Below are positions 1-12,870 of a stretch of DNA of 64,000 bases, piece after piece. The stretch lies in assembly GCF_033807715.1 (NCBI RefSeq), contig NC_084601.1:17724690-17788689 (forward strand), given 5' to 3'. Numbering within the stretch: the first letter of the stretch is position 1; every line of letters starts with the position of its first letter. Source of the stretch: Cololabis saira. Its lineage: Eukaryota > Chordata > Actinopteri > Beloniformes > Belonidae. Under the pieces are notes generated by a model that saw only the letters and a list, made by a program, of their open reading frames with translations, had not been told where the DNA came from and searched no databases. Position numbers and translations under genes: made by a program.

Positions 1-936
1 CCCTTTCCAGTGATAAAAAGAAAACGCATACAAACACACATGCACGACAGCAGGCAGGTGCAATAAAGCAATAAAAGGGCTGACTGGTGCGCAGAGGCTG
101 TTGAGGTGTGAAGGGGAAGTTGTACAAAATTGATGGCAGCCAACATTGTCTGCAAAACGGAATAATGTGCCATTCAGTAGCCATTCACTATATATGAGAC
201 TAAACCATGAGGGATTGGAGAGCATCAGAGACTTCAGGGAAAGCCAGAAGACATATGAGAGGCAGAGCTGGGGGAGTTGATGGGAGAGATCAGCACATCT
301 GTGTACAGCCTTGACTCTGTCTGACTCTGCTGAAGTATCTAACCCCTATGCATTTTCAGGCGTATCTCTCTTCTCACTTAACTCTTTCCAATAAAAGGGG
401 TATAAAACCTTTGCTGTAAACTGGCAAGTTCAGATTCTACGGATGCCTCTAATGACTAGCCTCCTGTCCTGGTTACAAAACTGAAAAGGTAGGGAAGAGG
501 ATGACAATTTCCATCACTCTTTATAACATTTAAGCTTAATTATTTTTTCCAATTTCAACTGGGACACCAGTGACAAGAGATAGTCCAATTAATTGGTTGC
601 ATAATTAACCAGCCTAATTTTAACAATAAAAAAAAAAATTTGCATCATCCAAGACCTGAGCTACTTATCAGGCAGGCACATCTGTGGGCAGCATACTGTT
701 GTTGCTGTGGAAATAGATGAGACATCATCTGACACTGCCCCTTGTGACAATCAAATTATCAGGCTACCAACAGGCTGCTGTGGACGCTCTTGGCTAAATT
801 TTGGAAGAACATCATCTAACTTTTGAGAAAAATATCCATGTTGTCATTGTTATATCTCCACAACAGCTAAACAGAGCAAAAAATTAAAAAAAAATCTTTA
901 GACTTGATGTGAACGCTGCAAGCCTTTTGCCATAAC
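1..936. other. Unclassified AT-rich intron sequence
   Basis: No coding exon, RNA gene or complete repeat was recognised. There are only short A-runs (for example near 630 and 886). Confidence 0.5.
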
Positions 937-1417
937 TTAAAGGGAAAGTTCCGTTTTTTACAACCTGGACCTTATTTCTGGCATTTTTTATGGTCGTATA
1001 CTCACCCAGAGGTGTTTGGTGTCATTCGGAGTCCTTCGGAAGATATTAGGAGTTTTGTGCGAGCCGCTTCTCCATATAATGGTAGCGAATGGGGGCACAG
1101 CGGGACACAGACGATGCAGCGTCTAAATAACACATTATTGCCGCAAAACTCGTTCATTTCTTTTATGAATCACCAGATCTGCTTCTGTGCATCTTCCAGG
1201 ACCTGTTGTCTACATCCGGGCTGTGTGTGTAACAAATAAATCAGTTTGTAAACAAGACCTCTGACCTGCATGACGTCATCTCTGTACGCGCATCTCTGTG
1301 TCCCGCTGTGCCCCCAGAGAAGCGGCTCGCACAAAACTCCTAACATCTTCCGAAGGACTCCAAATGACACCAAACACGGGTGAGTATACGACCATAAAAA
1401 ATGCCAGAAATTAAAGT
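937..1417. mobile_element. Foldback MITE-like element with about 130-bp inverted arms
   Basis: The segment around 971-1110 reappears inverted at 1288-1414. Shared landmarks are TTTCTGGCATTTTTTATGGT, GAGTCCTTCGGAAGAT, AGTTTTGTGCGAGCCGCTTC and GGGGGCACAGCGGGACACAG. The centre (about 1120-1285) is unique. The left flank reads TTAA followed by AGGGAAAGTTCCG, which suggests a TTAA-target element, but the right terminus and its TTAA copy are not preserved. Short open frames on both strands here are by-products of the arms. Confidence 0.7.
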
Positions 1418-2260
1418 AGGAATTGAGTTTCAAAATCTGCATCAAGTTCTAGGGCTAAATAATTTAAGGTTTCAGTATTGATAAGCGCTAGCACTATCAG
1501 CTCTGTTTTCAATAATGTTGAATTTCTCCTTTCTGAAAACGTTATGTGAGCAGGAACAGTCACATAGAGCTGCTGTTAGAAATGATAGTAAAGAAAAGTA
1601 CATTTCAAAAATGTGAGTAGAACTGATGCTGCCAACACTCATAATTGCAACAAGTCATTTGTATAATGAAGAAAGAAAACAGTTTTTCCCACATATAAAT
1701 ATGCTAATATAAAATAGTTATCCATTCATTTTTATCATATGCAACTGCAATAGCAGCTGGGGGAGAGAGGGAAGCCAAAGACGGTGCTCACAAAGTCACA
1801 GAGAAATACAAGATTTGGTCTACCCAATCTACAAGACCTAGAGAGCTTTTGAGACACAGTCAAGAGTAAAATAACTATTTTCGTCCTTGAGCAGTATGAA
1901 TAGGAATCCAAATTGCATAATATGGGACCTTTAAATTAATGAATCATGAAATTTCTTATCAAGTACAAAGGAGCAAACAAAGCATACGTTTAGATAAGAT
2001 CAAGGAAATTGCATATTAATGTCCCTGCTGATTTACATAATATGACTGGGGTTCAACAGTAGATAAAGACCTCATCTGAAATTCCTAAGATCTTTTGCAT
2101 TTTTTCATGCCGTATTATATGTCTCTTCTTAATTGATCATTCTCAACCCTTGTTTAAAAAGAGTAAACCTATGGAAAATGTCCCTTGCATGATTTAGGAA
2201 CATCTCTGCCTTTGAAGCTTGTAACCTTTGAGTGGAACTTTGTTTCAATTTGTGCATTTA
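1418..2260. other. Unclassified intron sequence
   Basis: AT-rich sequence with no recognised exon, RNA gene or repeat boundary. Confidence 0.45.
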
Positions 2261-2264
2261 TAGA

Positions 2265-2847
2265 CTTCAGTGACTACGTTTACATGCAGTCAAAATTCGG
2301 GTTATTGCTCATATTCCGGTTACTGAAACATTCGGAATATTCCGTTTACATGGTAATTAATCATTCTGGATATCTCGATCAAACCAGCGACGCGCGGAGA
2401 ACATCATGACGCAATTCCCGTTATTTCCGCTTCTTCTTCCTGTATCCAAATTCAAAACAAATGCTGCTTTGCGCAACTCTTCGTTCACCTTCTTGTAAAT
2501 CTCGCTATCCCTCTACTTTCTACCGTCTACAAATGCCAAAATGTTCATATCCCTCATTACATTTATAAAATGATTACTCTCCTCCTCACTCCAAAAGTGT
2601 GGCGTGGTCTTGCGTTTCTCCATGTTTAGAAGTACGTCCTGGACTCAAAAGACCAAGATTCCTTGTGAACAGAGCATGCGCAGAAAACAAATTCCTGTTG
2701 CGTTTGATCGGGATATCCCATTTGGCGTTTACATGACCGAATATTTGGGTTTTAAAAGGAGTAACCCAGGGGTCATATCTAAAATATGAGCAAATTTGGG
2801 TTATTAAAAAGGGGTTATTGGTGTTTACATGGCCGTGCAAATTCGCG
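2265..2847. mobile_element. Non-autonomous DNA transposon with repeated GTTTACATG motifs
   Basis: The left side has GTTTACATGCAG, CGGGTTATTGCTCATATTCC, GGAATATTCCGTTTACATGG and GATATCTCGATCAAACCAGC. The right side carries the inverted counterparts GTTTGATCGGGATATCCC, GCGTTTACATGACCGAATAT, ATATGAGCAAATTTGGGTTA and GTGTTTACATGG. Terminal plus subterminal inverted symmetry around a short non-coding core is the layout of a MITE. The boundaries are approximate and no target duplication was resolved, so I do not assign a superfamily. Confidence 0.6.
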
Positions 2848-3562
2848 GCCGGGAACCTGGAGAATTTAGTCGGACGGACCCCGCTATGGGAACCAGGAAG
2901 TAGGCTGGGGCAGCGCGCATCACCGCAACTTCAATCTGACCGTTTCCCGGCCGGCCGGGTCCGGAGGAACCCGCCTGGACTGGTAGCAGGGGCTCCCGGG
3001 GACCGACCAGCGGGATTTCAGCCAGATCTGCCCGGCGGATGCTGCGCGCTGGCCCCGCAACCCCACGGCGGGCGCCCGGCGCACAGATCGGCTCCGGGGC
3101 GCATCCTCTGCGTATCGTCGGTTACCGGGGATCAAACCGACAGATTTGGCTGAAAATCTCGGAGGGTGAAGCTGATCCGACCTGGGACGGACCCCCGAGG
3201 ACCCAGCTCCCAAACAGCCCGGGAACGTGGATGATTTAACCCGGATCCGCTCCGCCGCGGCGCCGCGTCCGACTGGCTCAAGGAAGGACCGCTCCAGCCG
3301 GCGGAGAGAGCTGTTTGTGGGTGTGGTTTCAGCAGCGGAGGCCGAACCTCGGCGCCTAGGGTGACGTCACCCTAGGCGCAGATTTTAATCGGCTCAAAAA
3401 AAATAAAAAAAATCACGTGACACTGGGGGATTCTGTCCGGCGGGGGTCAGAGACCTTGCAGAAATTCATGGGATTTTGTCTCCCCTGTGCTGGCAGGGTG
3501 AGGGGAGACCACTTTATATATGTTAAAACAAGAAAAAACGTGTTTTTCATAATAGGTCCCCT
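2848..3562. mobile_element. GC-rich TTAA-target element, right end intact, left end not found
   Basis: The right terminus reads AATAGGTCCCCT followed by TTAA (3563-3566). The last 80 bp or so, inverted, closely match the start of the complete element at 23821-24317: AGGGGACCTAT, AAAAACACGTTT, CTTTAACATATATAAAGTGG in that copy, GGTCTCCCCTCA. Inside lies a strongly GC-rich, CpG-rich block (about 2840-3370) quite unlike the surrounding intron. A matching left terminus is missing, so the left coordinate is a guess. Open frames in the GC-rich block have no recognisable protein. Confidence 0.55.
3352..3379. repeat. 28-bp perfect palindrome centred on TGACGTCA
   Basis: The two 14-base halves, GCGCCTAGGGTGAC and GTCACCCTAGGCGC, are exact reverse complements. 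The centre (3362-3369) is a consensus full cAMP-response element. It lies inside the GC-rich transposon-like block. Confidence 0.9.
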
Positions 3563-3566
3563 TTAA

Positions 3567-6500
3567 TGACACCCTTGTCATGGTCTGAGCGGGTCTGTAT
3601 CGCCTTCACTGGCACTATGTAACTTCGAGGTGGATGGTAAGAACCCTTCCACACTACTGGTAAAGCACTACCGCTTTTGTCCAAAGGAGCCGCCAAACTC
3701 AACAAAAGCTGAAAGTTACATTGTGCTGCTTTAAGCCAGTCTTCTTTACTATATTCTTTCCGAGGCCCATGTAACAGTAACGGTGTCAAAAGTGTCAAAG
3801 TGCAATGGTACAGTTGGAGATTTAAATGCTGGGTTCTAAAACTCGGATAGATTGCCTTAGCTGCACATTAAGTAGATGGTATACAGAATTATGAATGTAT
3901 ACTGTAGGTATTAGTCATAAACCTTGTAGTCCTCATTTCTCTTTCTGCTTTGCCTATATAAAAGTATGAAAACAATGCCTATAGAAAATGAATACCTTCC
4001 GATGGCATTGTTAAAAAATCTTCAGGTTTTTGTCCTCTGTTCAGTCGATGTTGCCATATTGTACTCAAAAATAGCTGGCCGTTTGACACAGTTCAGTATG
4101 TAGGAAGTTATTGCAGTAAACCCCATAAGGTTGGGACAGAAAAAAAAAAAAAAAATCACTGACTGAAAAAAAAATCTTTACCCAAATATAATTTAAAAAA
4201 AAAGTTTAAATGCTAATTTGATTATTTTATCTGATCTACAAAGAAACTGATATGTGCTGGTTTTACTTTTGGAAGTTAAAAAGGTTTCTTACAATGTTAT
4301 GAGTTTGCAGTTTTTACTTGGCAGCCAACAAAAATTGATAATTTATTATTAACAAGCCTTTTGAGATGTCCATCTACTGCCACACATTGGAAATACTTAT
4401 CAAATACATATATCACTGGATCTCAAGGGTGTTCTACTTGTTCCAAAACACACAAACATGAAATTTAAATAATGTTCAATTGTTTTGACTTTCCCTTGTT
4501 TTCAAATCCCTCTTTTATTCCCCAAACATAGCCCATTCTTTGATTGAAAATCCACTGCAGGGGCAGAATTCCCTAAGGGTGAGCTATTGAGTCAATGTTT
4601 TCTTCATCCTTTTGTTTCTTTTATATTTGGGGATTGAAATGAAAGACAGTTTATTTTGGTTCAAATAAACAGAGCTGAAAAACCATACATATGGCTTTCT
4701 GGGAGTATGAAACACCGGCCTCATGTTTAAAACCATTCAGATAGAAAATTATCTAAAGACGATCTAAATAAACCCATAAATAAAAACTGTGATCAAAACA
4801 CACACAAAAACACATTGTTCAGGAGCTACACTGTCACAAAAAGTTCATACCAGCATGAAAGAAAAGGAGCAGAATTGCATTATGTTTTTTCAAGGTGATG
4901 TGTGGACACGTTAACAGTGGCCATGTTATAACTTGGGCAACTGCAAAAAGATGAGATGAAAAACTTACTAAACAACATATAAAGAAATCAGTTAGGAAGT
5001 ATATCAGAAGGAAAAAAGACACTTGCAAAAGATGACAGTAATAATATCAGTATATATACCAGGTGACAAGTGACTGATAAGAGGCAGGTTTGGTGAAAAA
5101 ACTAAGAACAAACGCAGGACTTTCAAAATAAAACAGCCTCCAACGAAAAAGTAGGGCAGTGATATACCTTTAAAACAATATTTTCTGATTCTAATCAAAT
5201 TGAATGGGAAAAAAAAGAAAAGAAAAAAAAGAAAAGAAAAAGACATGAATTCTTCCAAGAAGAATTTTTTAAATCACCTTAAAGAAGATTAACCTACCTA
5301 GGGTGTACTGAATGTTGCCAGAGGAAAGCTGGAATAGGCTCCAGCATACCCCTGTGACCATTAACAAGAATAGATAATGGATGGCTGGATGGATGGATAA
5401 AGATAATTTAAAAAGATTGCCTTCACTACTGAAATAAATAAGGAGCAATTTTAATTTTAATTACTTAATTTAGCTTTCAGGGTAGGAATGAGCCCAGGCT
5501 TTTCAACTGTTAATGGGCACTGCAAGTGGGCACTTTAGTTTTAGAAATCTGAAAGGCCACTGCATATATACCATCTTTCCACCAGGTGGGTTATATAGGA
5601 TAGAAATAATGCTGCTAGTGCTGGATGCTTTAAGGATGCCGCTGTATTGTGCAGCTCACAGTGAGAGTGCACCCATTTCTCCCACTCAGCTCTGTACTTC
5701 CATTTAAGATGCTGGAATAAATTAGCTGTGCAGCTACCTTTAGTTGCCAGGCACAGTAGACCAACTTTACACGGACAGCAGCTACCATGACACACACTTC
5801 TCCCACTCAGCTGTATGCCTCGGTTTAAGATCCTGGAACAAATTAGCTGTGCTGCTGCATTTTGCTGCCAGGACCTATAGATAAACTACAGCAGGCAGCG
5901 GATTGCACAACACTAGATGTCATAAACCCAAACCACATCAAGGGAACTGAAGGAACTGTCTTTTGAGGAAACACATTTTGGGGAAAACTTTACTTTTATG
6001 TGTCGGTCCAACTTTTTACTTTAAATCTTTACATTGTGGCCGATACCTAATACTGATCTAATTCTGCTGATGTAGGATATGTACTTAACTACTATTTATT
6101 CTTAAAATACAGTGGCAAGGATTCATGTCCATCTATTATTGTGACTTAAATGAAGATCAGATCAAATTTGATGGGAAATTGATCCAGAAAACCCGTTAAT
6201 TACATCGGCCTTGCAGCTCTGTCCCATTATCCAATACCTGAGCCAGCTATTAAACTATTTTCAGCCCAATATCTGATCAATATCAGCATCAGTATATCTC
6301 TGCGTTTAACAGCACACAGATGTGGATTGGTTCTAAACAAAACTCTGAGTTGGGGTGTTACCAAAGCAGAAAAGCAGCTGAAACATGTGCCGTACCATAA
6401 TTATGCAGATTAAAATGATTTTCATATCTTAAACATTGCCATGATAATTTTTTGTCCAGCCCAAACAAACAAAACAAACCAACCAAACAAAAATCCATGA

Positions 6501-6570
6501 AAACTGTCTTAGCAGTCAAATCCATCATGGCATTTTCTTGGTTCAACTAGCTACATATCAATGTGTCTAA
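3567..6570. other. Intron sequence with a short LINE/SINE-type tail and little else
   Basis: Mostly AT-rich and unclassified. The AAGGTTGGGACAG plus poly-A motif near 4127-4156 resembles a transposon terminus but has no partner. A/G simple sequence lies at 5209-5240. The exception is the tail fragment at 5295-5400, listed separately. Confidence 0.45.
5295..5400 (+). repeat. LINE-type 3' tail fragment ending in ATGG repeats
   Basis: AGCTGGAATAGGCTCCAGC followed by cccctgtgacc, GATAATGGATGG and (ATGG)n is the degraded form of a very common fish retroelement 3' end. Only the tail is present, as expected for a 5'-truncated insertion. Assignment to a named LINE or SINE family is uncertain. Confidence 0.55.
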
Positions 6571-7345
6571 GACCCTGTTCACACTGGAAGTCGGATATTT
6601 CCCTCAGATCCGATTTTTTTTTGTTTGGCTGTTCACATAACCTTTTAAAAAGTGGCCTATATCAGATTCCAGTGTGAACTGTTTGCGGTTTTGAACTGAC
6701 CCGCATCGGCAAAAGAATAACGAAGACGTCAGACGCAGCACGCTGTTGCACTAAGGTTGGTGAGGTTATGGAGGAAGTAAATATTTTCGCTTTTCTAAAT
6801 ATTTTTTTTTTATAAATGGCAGCCGTAACATTAATTTTATCTTTAAATTTAGCTTTAAGGCTCTTCACCTTACTTTGGCACTGCTTCCTCGTTTGCTATT
6901 TTTTCAAAAACTGAGTGGTTATGGTACGACCCTTCTAGTTTTGCCTTAATTGAAGTATCTCCCCATATACAGTACTAATGAGATCTAACACCTCACTCTC
7001 CCTCCACTGACTTCCTCCATTACTGTTTTCCATTTTGTAGGTCTAGTCAACTTTTAATTGTATTGTCTGTGCCTAGTCGCGGCGCATATTTGTGACACAT
7101 TTCAAATGTAGACTGACGTAAAAGTGGCATCAAATCCACCTTGGTTGTTCACACTGGAAAAAAAAAAAAAAAACAGACCTGGGTCTGATTCAGGACCACG
7201 TATGGAAGTGGTCTGAATCTGATTCAAAAAAATCTGATCTTGGCCAAGTTTGAGTGTTCACACTACTGCTGAAGAAGCCTGACCTGGTCACTTGACCGCC
7301 AAAAATCAGATGTGGGCCACTTTTGCCTGCAGTTTGAACCGGACC
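6571..7345. mobile_element. Foldback DNA-transposon-like element with TTCACACTGG arms
   Basis: GTTCACACTGG or GTTCACACT occurs repeatedly (6577, 7145, 7256), with GATCCGATTTTT and AAAAATCAGATGTGGG in opposite orientation towards the two sides. This resembles an abundant class of teleost non-autonomous elements. Ends and target duplication were not resolved. Confidence 0.45.
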
Positions 7346-7860
7346 AAAAAGTAAAAGCAAGTGTCTGTAACGTTGCTAAATAAAAGAACAAACAAAAAAA
7401 TCCACAAGAACTGTTTTAGCAGTCAAATCCTTCATTAGGAGGGTGAACAAATGCTTATTTGGCAAAAGCATGAACAAGTGAGCCTCTCTAATAATCATGA
7501 TTCATTTATTGATTCTGTGCGTGTATTAAAAAGGGAGGAGCCAAAATAACATGTATGTATGTCTTATATGGTGAGGTTGAGCTGCACAGCTTCCCAGAAA
7601 AATGTTATTTTTAAATTTTGTCTTAAAAATGGCAAACTGCTTATGAAGAACATCCAAAAAAAGACAAAGAAAAATTAAGGCAAGCCACCAGCTGGTGACA
7701 TAAAAGTGGTTAATTTATATTCATTCACATATTTATTTTTGCTCTATACTGAGTTTAACAATATTTTTTAATAAATAATAATGGATTGGATTATACCATG
7801 CTTTTCAAGGACACTCAAAGCTCTCGCAATGGGTCCATTAGTCATTCATGGACCTATGGC

Positions 7861-8237
7861 GATTAGATTAGATATTCCTTTATTCATCCCTGTGGGGAAA
7901 TTCACATTGTGCAGCAGCAGTACACACAACACACACATGCATACACAAAGAAAAACAAAATCAAATAAATATAATGGTGATGGTAGACTACGTGTGTCTG
8001 ACAGAAACAGTCTGACAGACTGACAGAAACGTGGCAGCCAATCCACGCCATTGGCCTCTCTGACCAGCGCGGGGACATTTATACATGTTCACATACCAGC
8101 GATGCCCTCACTGCAGGCCAGCAGGGTGAAGTGTCTTGCCCAAGGACACAAAGACAGATGACTGGGGGAGCGGGGTTCCAACCATCAATCCTTTGATCAT
8201 TGGACGACCTGCTCTACCACCTGAGCCACTGCCTCCC
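7861..8237 (-). mobile_element. tRNA-derived SINE with LINE-like tail
   Basis: On the minus strand the element starts at 8237 with a tRNA-like head. An A box, TGGCTCAGGTGG, lies at 8217-8228 and a B box, GGTTGGAACCC (one change from consensus), at 8173-8183. These form the internal RNA polymerase III promoter. A body follows with the widely shared fish SINE phrase CTTGGGCAAGACACTTCACC. The tail near 7861-7905 has GAATTTCCCCACAGGGATG and AATAAAGG, like the 3' end of a partner LINE, and finishes in ATCTAATCTAATC. It is about 377 bp and essentially full length. Its head resembles a diverged tRNA, but it is not a functional tRNA gene. Confidence 0.8.
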
Positions 8238-9409
8238 TAATAAAGCCACATACAACCCAACAAATGCAATTCTGTAATGTTGAAGTTGCATATTTTCTTC
8301 TTGTCAACAACGGGCATAAGGACGGCGTGTAAATGGAAGCCACACAGTACACTCAATTACGGCCTCAAATAAACGGTGGACGGATGTCAAATGATGGATG
8401 AGAAACAACTGCAAAAGACACAGGCGTGCCATCCCTTTACACTTCCCTGAAGGCATATTTACACTAAACTCAAGCAAGAGTTTGTCAGGCAACCAGACGG
8501 TCAAACACAGAGAAACACAAATCAAAACAAAGAATAACACATAAAAACAACCAAAAATCTAGTTTCTATTTGATGTTTCAGGCATTTTTTGTGCCTCCAC
8601 CTTGACAATGAAGTAAGGTTCATCTCTTCAATACCTTGCTAATAAATCCCTTCCCTCCTCAAATTGCTCACCACGGCTGTTCTTCTGCTGTTTGCATCAA
8701 AACTGTGGAAATGCAACCGGGTATGACAAACGTGGATTCTCTATTAATGCAGAAAACGAGAACAAACACCGCTAAACCATGTGATTCAGAGACATTGGTC
8801 GAAAATGTAAAGTGCTTCTGTTTATCACGCCTAAGGAATTACAAAGCCCTTTGTCATCTTATAAACTGAATTATTCACAATCCAATACAGAACAATCAGC
8901 ACTACTATATGTAACCATTAACCATGATTTTCCAATATACAGTATGTGTCGTGTGCAATGAAAGACAAAGTAACTGAACTAAATTCACATGCTGACAAAC
9001 AAAAAAAAAGACGTTCTTTAGTAAATGTAAAATTTTATAATAATTGATCCTTGACATTTAGGTGGAGAAGTGAATACCAAACTGTCAAAGTGGGAAGCAA
9101 ATGAGTGAAGAGAAGTGGCCTCGGCTAATTGATAAATCTGACCTGATGAATGGCTGCACATTATAGGAGACTAGTAAACGGACAAATGATTAAACACGGC
9201 AGCTGAGAAGGAGCCGCTTGGTTGATAACAATTAAGGCAATGAGAGAGAATGCACAAGTTACTCTTCATAACCATCACTGGGTATTTCATCATAGATGGT
9301 AACAGGAGTGCAAGGCAATCTTAATGATGTATTGGATACCAGAGCTGCTCAATGATAAATGTGTGTGCATTCAAGTGACCTAAATTGGAGTCTTCAGTAC
9401 ATATTTATA
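8238..9409. other. Unclassified intron sequence
   Basis: No exon, RNA gene or complete repeat was recognised. Confidence 0.45.
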
Positions 9410-9965
9410 CAGTAATCCCTCGCTATAACGCGGTTCACCTTTCACGGTCTTGCTGCTTTATGGATTTGCATTGTGCATGGTGTTCTGCATTCTGATTGGC
9501 TAAACAGTCTCCCCGCTTCATCACTTCATGTGTGTCAATAACGTTGGTCGCTTAGCAACAATGCTGAGAACGGCCAATGAACTTCAGCGAGCAGCTCAAA
9601 AACCGGACCCTTTGATGAATCGTTCATTACAGTTCTCAAATATAATCGATGGTGGCATGTCGGTTTATAAGAATATTTTTGCCCAGAAGAAAAAAAAGAG
9701 CGACAACAACGACCCATAACTATGATCTTCTCTCGAAAAAACACACCTGCCCCGTGGGCTTTAGAAGAAAAAGACACTACAGAGCGAGTCAGGATGCAGC
9801 GGCACGGTCAGAAAAGCAGTGAAATATGCGCCAGTCACAATTTGTGCTACTGTACTTATTGAAGCCTTGTATAATAATTGTAAAAGAAATAAAGGTTAAT
9901 ACTTCACGGATTTCACCTCTCACGGGTTCTTTTTGGAACGTAACCCCCCGTAAACAAGGGATTAG

Positions 9966-9967
<2 letters not shown>
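9410..9967 (+). mobile_element. Pogo/Tigger-like mariner relic
   Basis: It starts after TA with CAGTAATCCCTCGC and ends with the inverted counterpart AAGGGATTAGTG. Next to the ends are the typical Tigger phrases CGCGGTTCACCTTTCACGG and, inverted, CGGATTTCACCTCTCACGGG. A frame at about 9528-9719 resembles the C-terminal end of Tigger-type transposases (DPLMNRSLQFS, then SVYKNIFAQKKK). The catalytic region is gone. The right target TA cannot be identified because the element abuts the microsatellite that follows. Confidence 0.7.
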
Positions 9968-12696
<2,729 letters not shown>

Positions 12697-12828
12697 TGAA
12701 TGAATGAATGAATGAATGAATGAATGAATGAATGAATGAATGAATGAATGAATGAATGAATGAATGAATGAATGAATGAATGAATGAATGAATGAATGAA
12801 TGAATGAATGAATGAATGAATGAATGAA
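12697..12828. repeat. Perfect (TGAA) tetranucleotide array, 33 copies
   Basis: 132 bp of uninterrupted TGAA units. The minus-strand reading FIHS repeated is an artefact. The array continues directly into a retroelement tail at 12829-12870. Confidence 0.99.
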
Positions 12829-12870
12829 AACCTTTATTGTCCCCGTAGGGAGAGTCGGTTTGTCAGCCAC
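12829..12870 (-). repeat. Truncated retroelement 3' tail attached to the TGAA array
   Basis: AACCTTTATTGTCCCCGTAG followed by ggagagtcgg is, on the minus strand, the CCC-ACAATAAAGG type of tail also seen in the SINE at 7861-8237. Only about 40 bp remain. The array extends the element's 3' end, so it probably grew from its terminal repeat. Confidence 0.6.

Noticed and set aside
2818..3239. GC-rich open frames that might mark a CpG-island first exon of csmd or another gene
   Set aside because: The block lies downstream of the csmd exons in transcription order, adjoins a TTAA-type transposon terminus, and no frame shows a signal peptide or known domain.
8173..8228. Possible tRNA gene on the minus strand
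   Set aside because: A and B boxes are present, but the head does not fold as a complete cloverleaf and continues into a SINE body and tail.
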